Positions 5,471-6,015 of a DNA stretch of 6,015 nucleotides are shown piece by piece. Every line of letters starts with the position of its first letter. Positions within the stretch are counted from its first letter, which is position 1. The stretch covers positions 1 through 6,015 of the forward strand of contig JAKOWQ010000017.1 of NCBI GenBank assembly GCA_029781465.1, read 5' to 3'. Position numbers and translations under genes: made by a program. Source of the stretch: Pseudomonadota bacterium. GTDB lineage: Bacteria > Pseudomonadota > Alphaproteobacteria > Sphingomonadales > Sphingomonadaceae. The notes under the pieces were generated by a model. That model was not told where the DNA came from and ran no database searches. It saw only the letters and a list, made by a program, of their open reading frames with translations.

Positions 5471-6015
5471 GCAGTCCCGATCAGGAGAACAGCGGCACCA
5501 CCGCCGTGCGCGAGGGCTTTGCCTTCGATGAAGCCGCGCTGGAAAGCTGGCTCAACGGCAACGTCCCGGGCTTTGCCGGGCCAATGCAGGTTGAGCAGTT
5601 CAAGGGCGGGCAATCGAACCCCACCTACAAGCTGGTCACGCCGGGCCATTCCTATGTCCTGCGCCGCAAGCCGCCGGGGCAGCTGCTGAAAGGCGCGCAC
5701 GCGGTTGACCGCGAGGCGCGGGTGATCATGGCGCTTGAAAAGGCGGGCCTGCCGGTGCCGCATATCCACGCGCTGTGCACCGACGAGACGGTGCTCGGCA
5801 CCATGTTCTACGTGATGGACATGGTCGATGGCCGGATCTTCTGGGATGCCGCGCTGCCGGAGATGGAAGCGGGCGAGCGCGCCGCGATCTATGACGCGAT
5901 GAATGCCACCATCGCCCAATTGCACTCCATCGACCATGTTGCCGCAGGACTTGAGGACTATGGCCGGGGCGGCAATTTCTTCGCCCGCCAGCTCGGTACC
6001 TGGTCGCGCCAGTAC
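5467..6015 (+). CDS. APH-fold kinase, ACAD10/11 N-domain/LvaA-like (3' end outside window)
   Basis: The first 183 residues of an aminoglycoside-phosphotransferase-fold kinase; the frame stays open to the window end. The start is the ATG of the ATGA overlap with the acyl-CoA dehydrogenase stop, with a weak AGG at 5457-5459. N-lobe marks are the glycine-rich FKGGQSNPTYKL (45-56), YVLRRKPPGQLLKGAHAVDRE (63-83) carrying the probable ATP lysine and the helix-C glutamate, VPHIHALC (97-104), and GTMFYVMDMVDGRIFWD (111-127), followed by QLHSID (151-156). This pattern matches the kinase half of mammalian ACAD10/11 and bacterial LvaA, not antibiotic-modifying enzymes. In those systems it phosphorylates the hydroxyl of 4-hydroxyacyl-CoA. 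The catalytic HGD and metal-binding Asp motifs would lie past the window edge, so activity cannot be confirmed here. The assignment as a resistance gene is unlikely. Confidence 0.88.
   Translation, partial: MSSPDQENSGTTAVREGFAFDEAALESWLNGNVPGFAGPMQVEQFKGGQSNPTYKLVTPGHSYVLRRKPPGQLLKGAHAVDREARVIMALEKAGLPVPHIHALCTDETVLGTMFYVMDMVDGRIFWDAALPEMEAGERAAIYDAMNATIAQLHSIDHVAAGLEDYGRGGNFFARQLGTWSRQY

Noticed and set aside
5455..5937. Minus-strand open frame (160 codons) opposite the APH-fold kinase
   Set aside because: The plus-strand frame here is open to the window end and has clear kinase motifs, so the minus-strand frame is a shadow.
5467..6015. Aminoglycoside resistance gene
   Set aside because: The APH fold is shared, but the GGQSNPTY, VLRRKPPG and FYVMDMVDGRIF motifs and the acyl-CoA dehydrogenase partner fit the ACAD10/11-LvaA group, not a drug-modifying enzyme.

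Overview
The window looks like a GC-rich alphaproteobacterial chromosome, most probably a sphingomonad (Novosphingobium, Sphingobium or Sphingopyxis type). The reasons are the codon bias toward G/C at third positions, the style of the TonB-dependent receptor, and the gene families present. This assignment rests on family resemblance, not on a marker gene. All supported genes are on the + strand. Both ends of the window cut through genes.

Layout: (1) 3-1247 is the C-terminal barrel part of a TonB-dependent outer-membrane receptor. (2) 1248-1415 is a short gap with two consecutive hairpins, the second a clear intrinsic terminator (13-bp perfect stem followed by a T-rich tract). (3) 1416-1868 encodes a small NTF2/SnoaL-like protein of unknown role. 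(4) 1869-2007 is a 139-base gap with two possible RNA hairpins. (5) 2008 to the window end is a tight four-gene block: a D-isomer-specific 2-hydroxyacid dehydrogenase (hydroxypyruvate/glyoxylate reductase type), a MOFRL-family glycerate 2-kinase, an acyl-CoA dehydrogenase, and the start of an aminoglycoside-phosphotransferase-fold kinase. Each of the three junctions in this block is a 4-base ATGA overlap, so translation is probably coupled and the four genes are one operon.

How the genes may work together: the first two enzymes form a recognisable pair, hydroxypyruvate (or glyoxylate) reduction to D-glycerate (or glycolate) followed by phosphorylation of D-glycerate to 2-phosphoglycerate. The last two resemble the two halves of the mammalian ACAD10/ACAD11 proteins and the LvaC/LvaA pair of Pseudomonas levulinate catabolism. 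In those systems a kinase phosphorylates a 4-hydroxyacyl-CoA, and an acyl-CoA-dehydrogenase-fold enzyme eliminates the phosphate to give an enoyl-CoA for beta-oxidation. The most interesting feature of the window is therefore an operon that joins a glycerate salvage pair to a split ACAD11-like hydroxyacyl-CoA phosphorylation/elimination pair. The true substrate cannot be read from the sequence. No mobile element, CRISPR array, tRNA or rRNA was seen, and there is no gene-free stretch longer than 300 bases.
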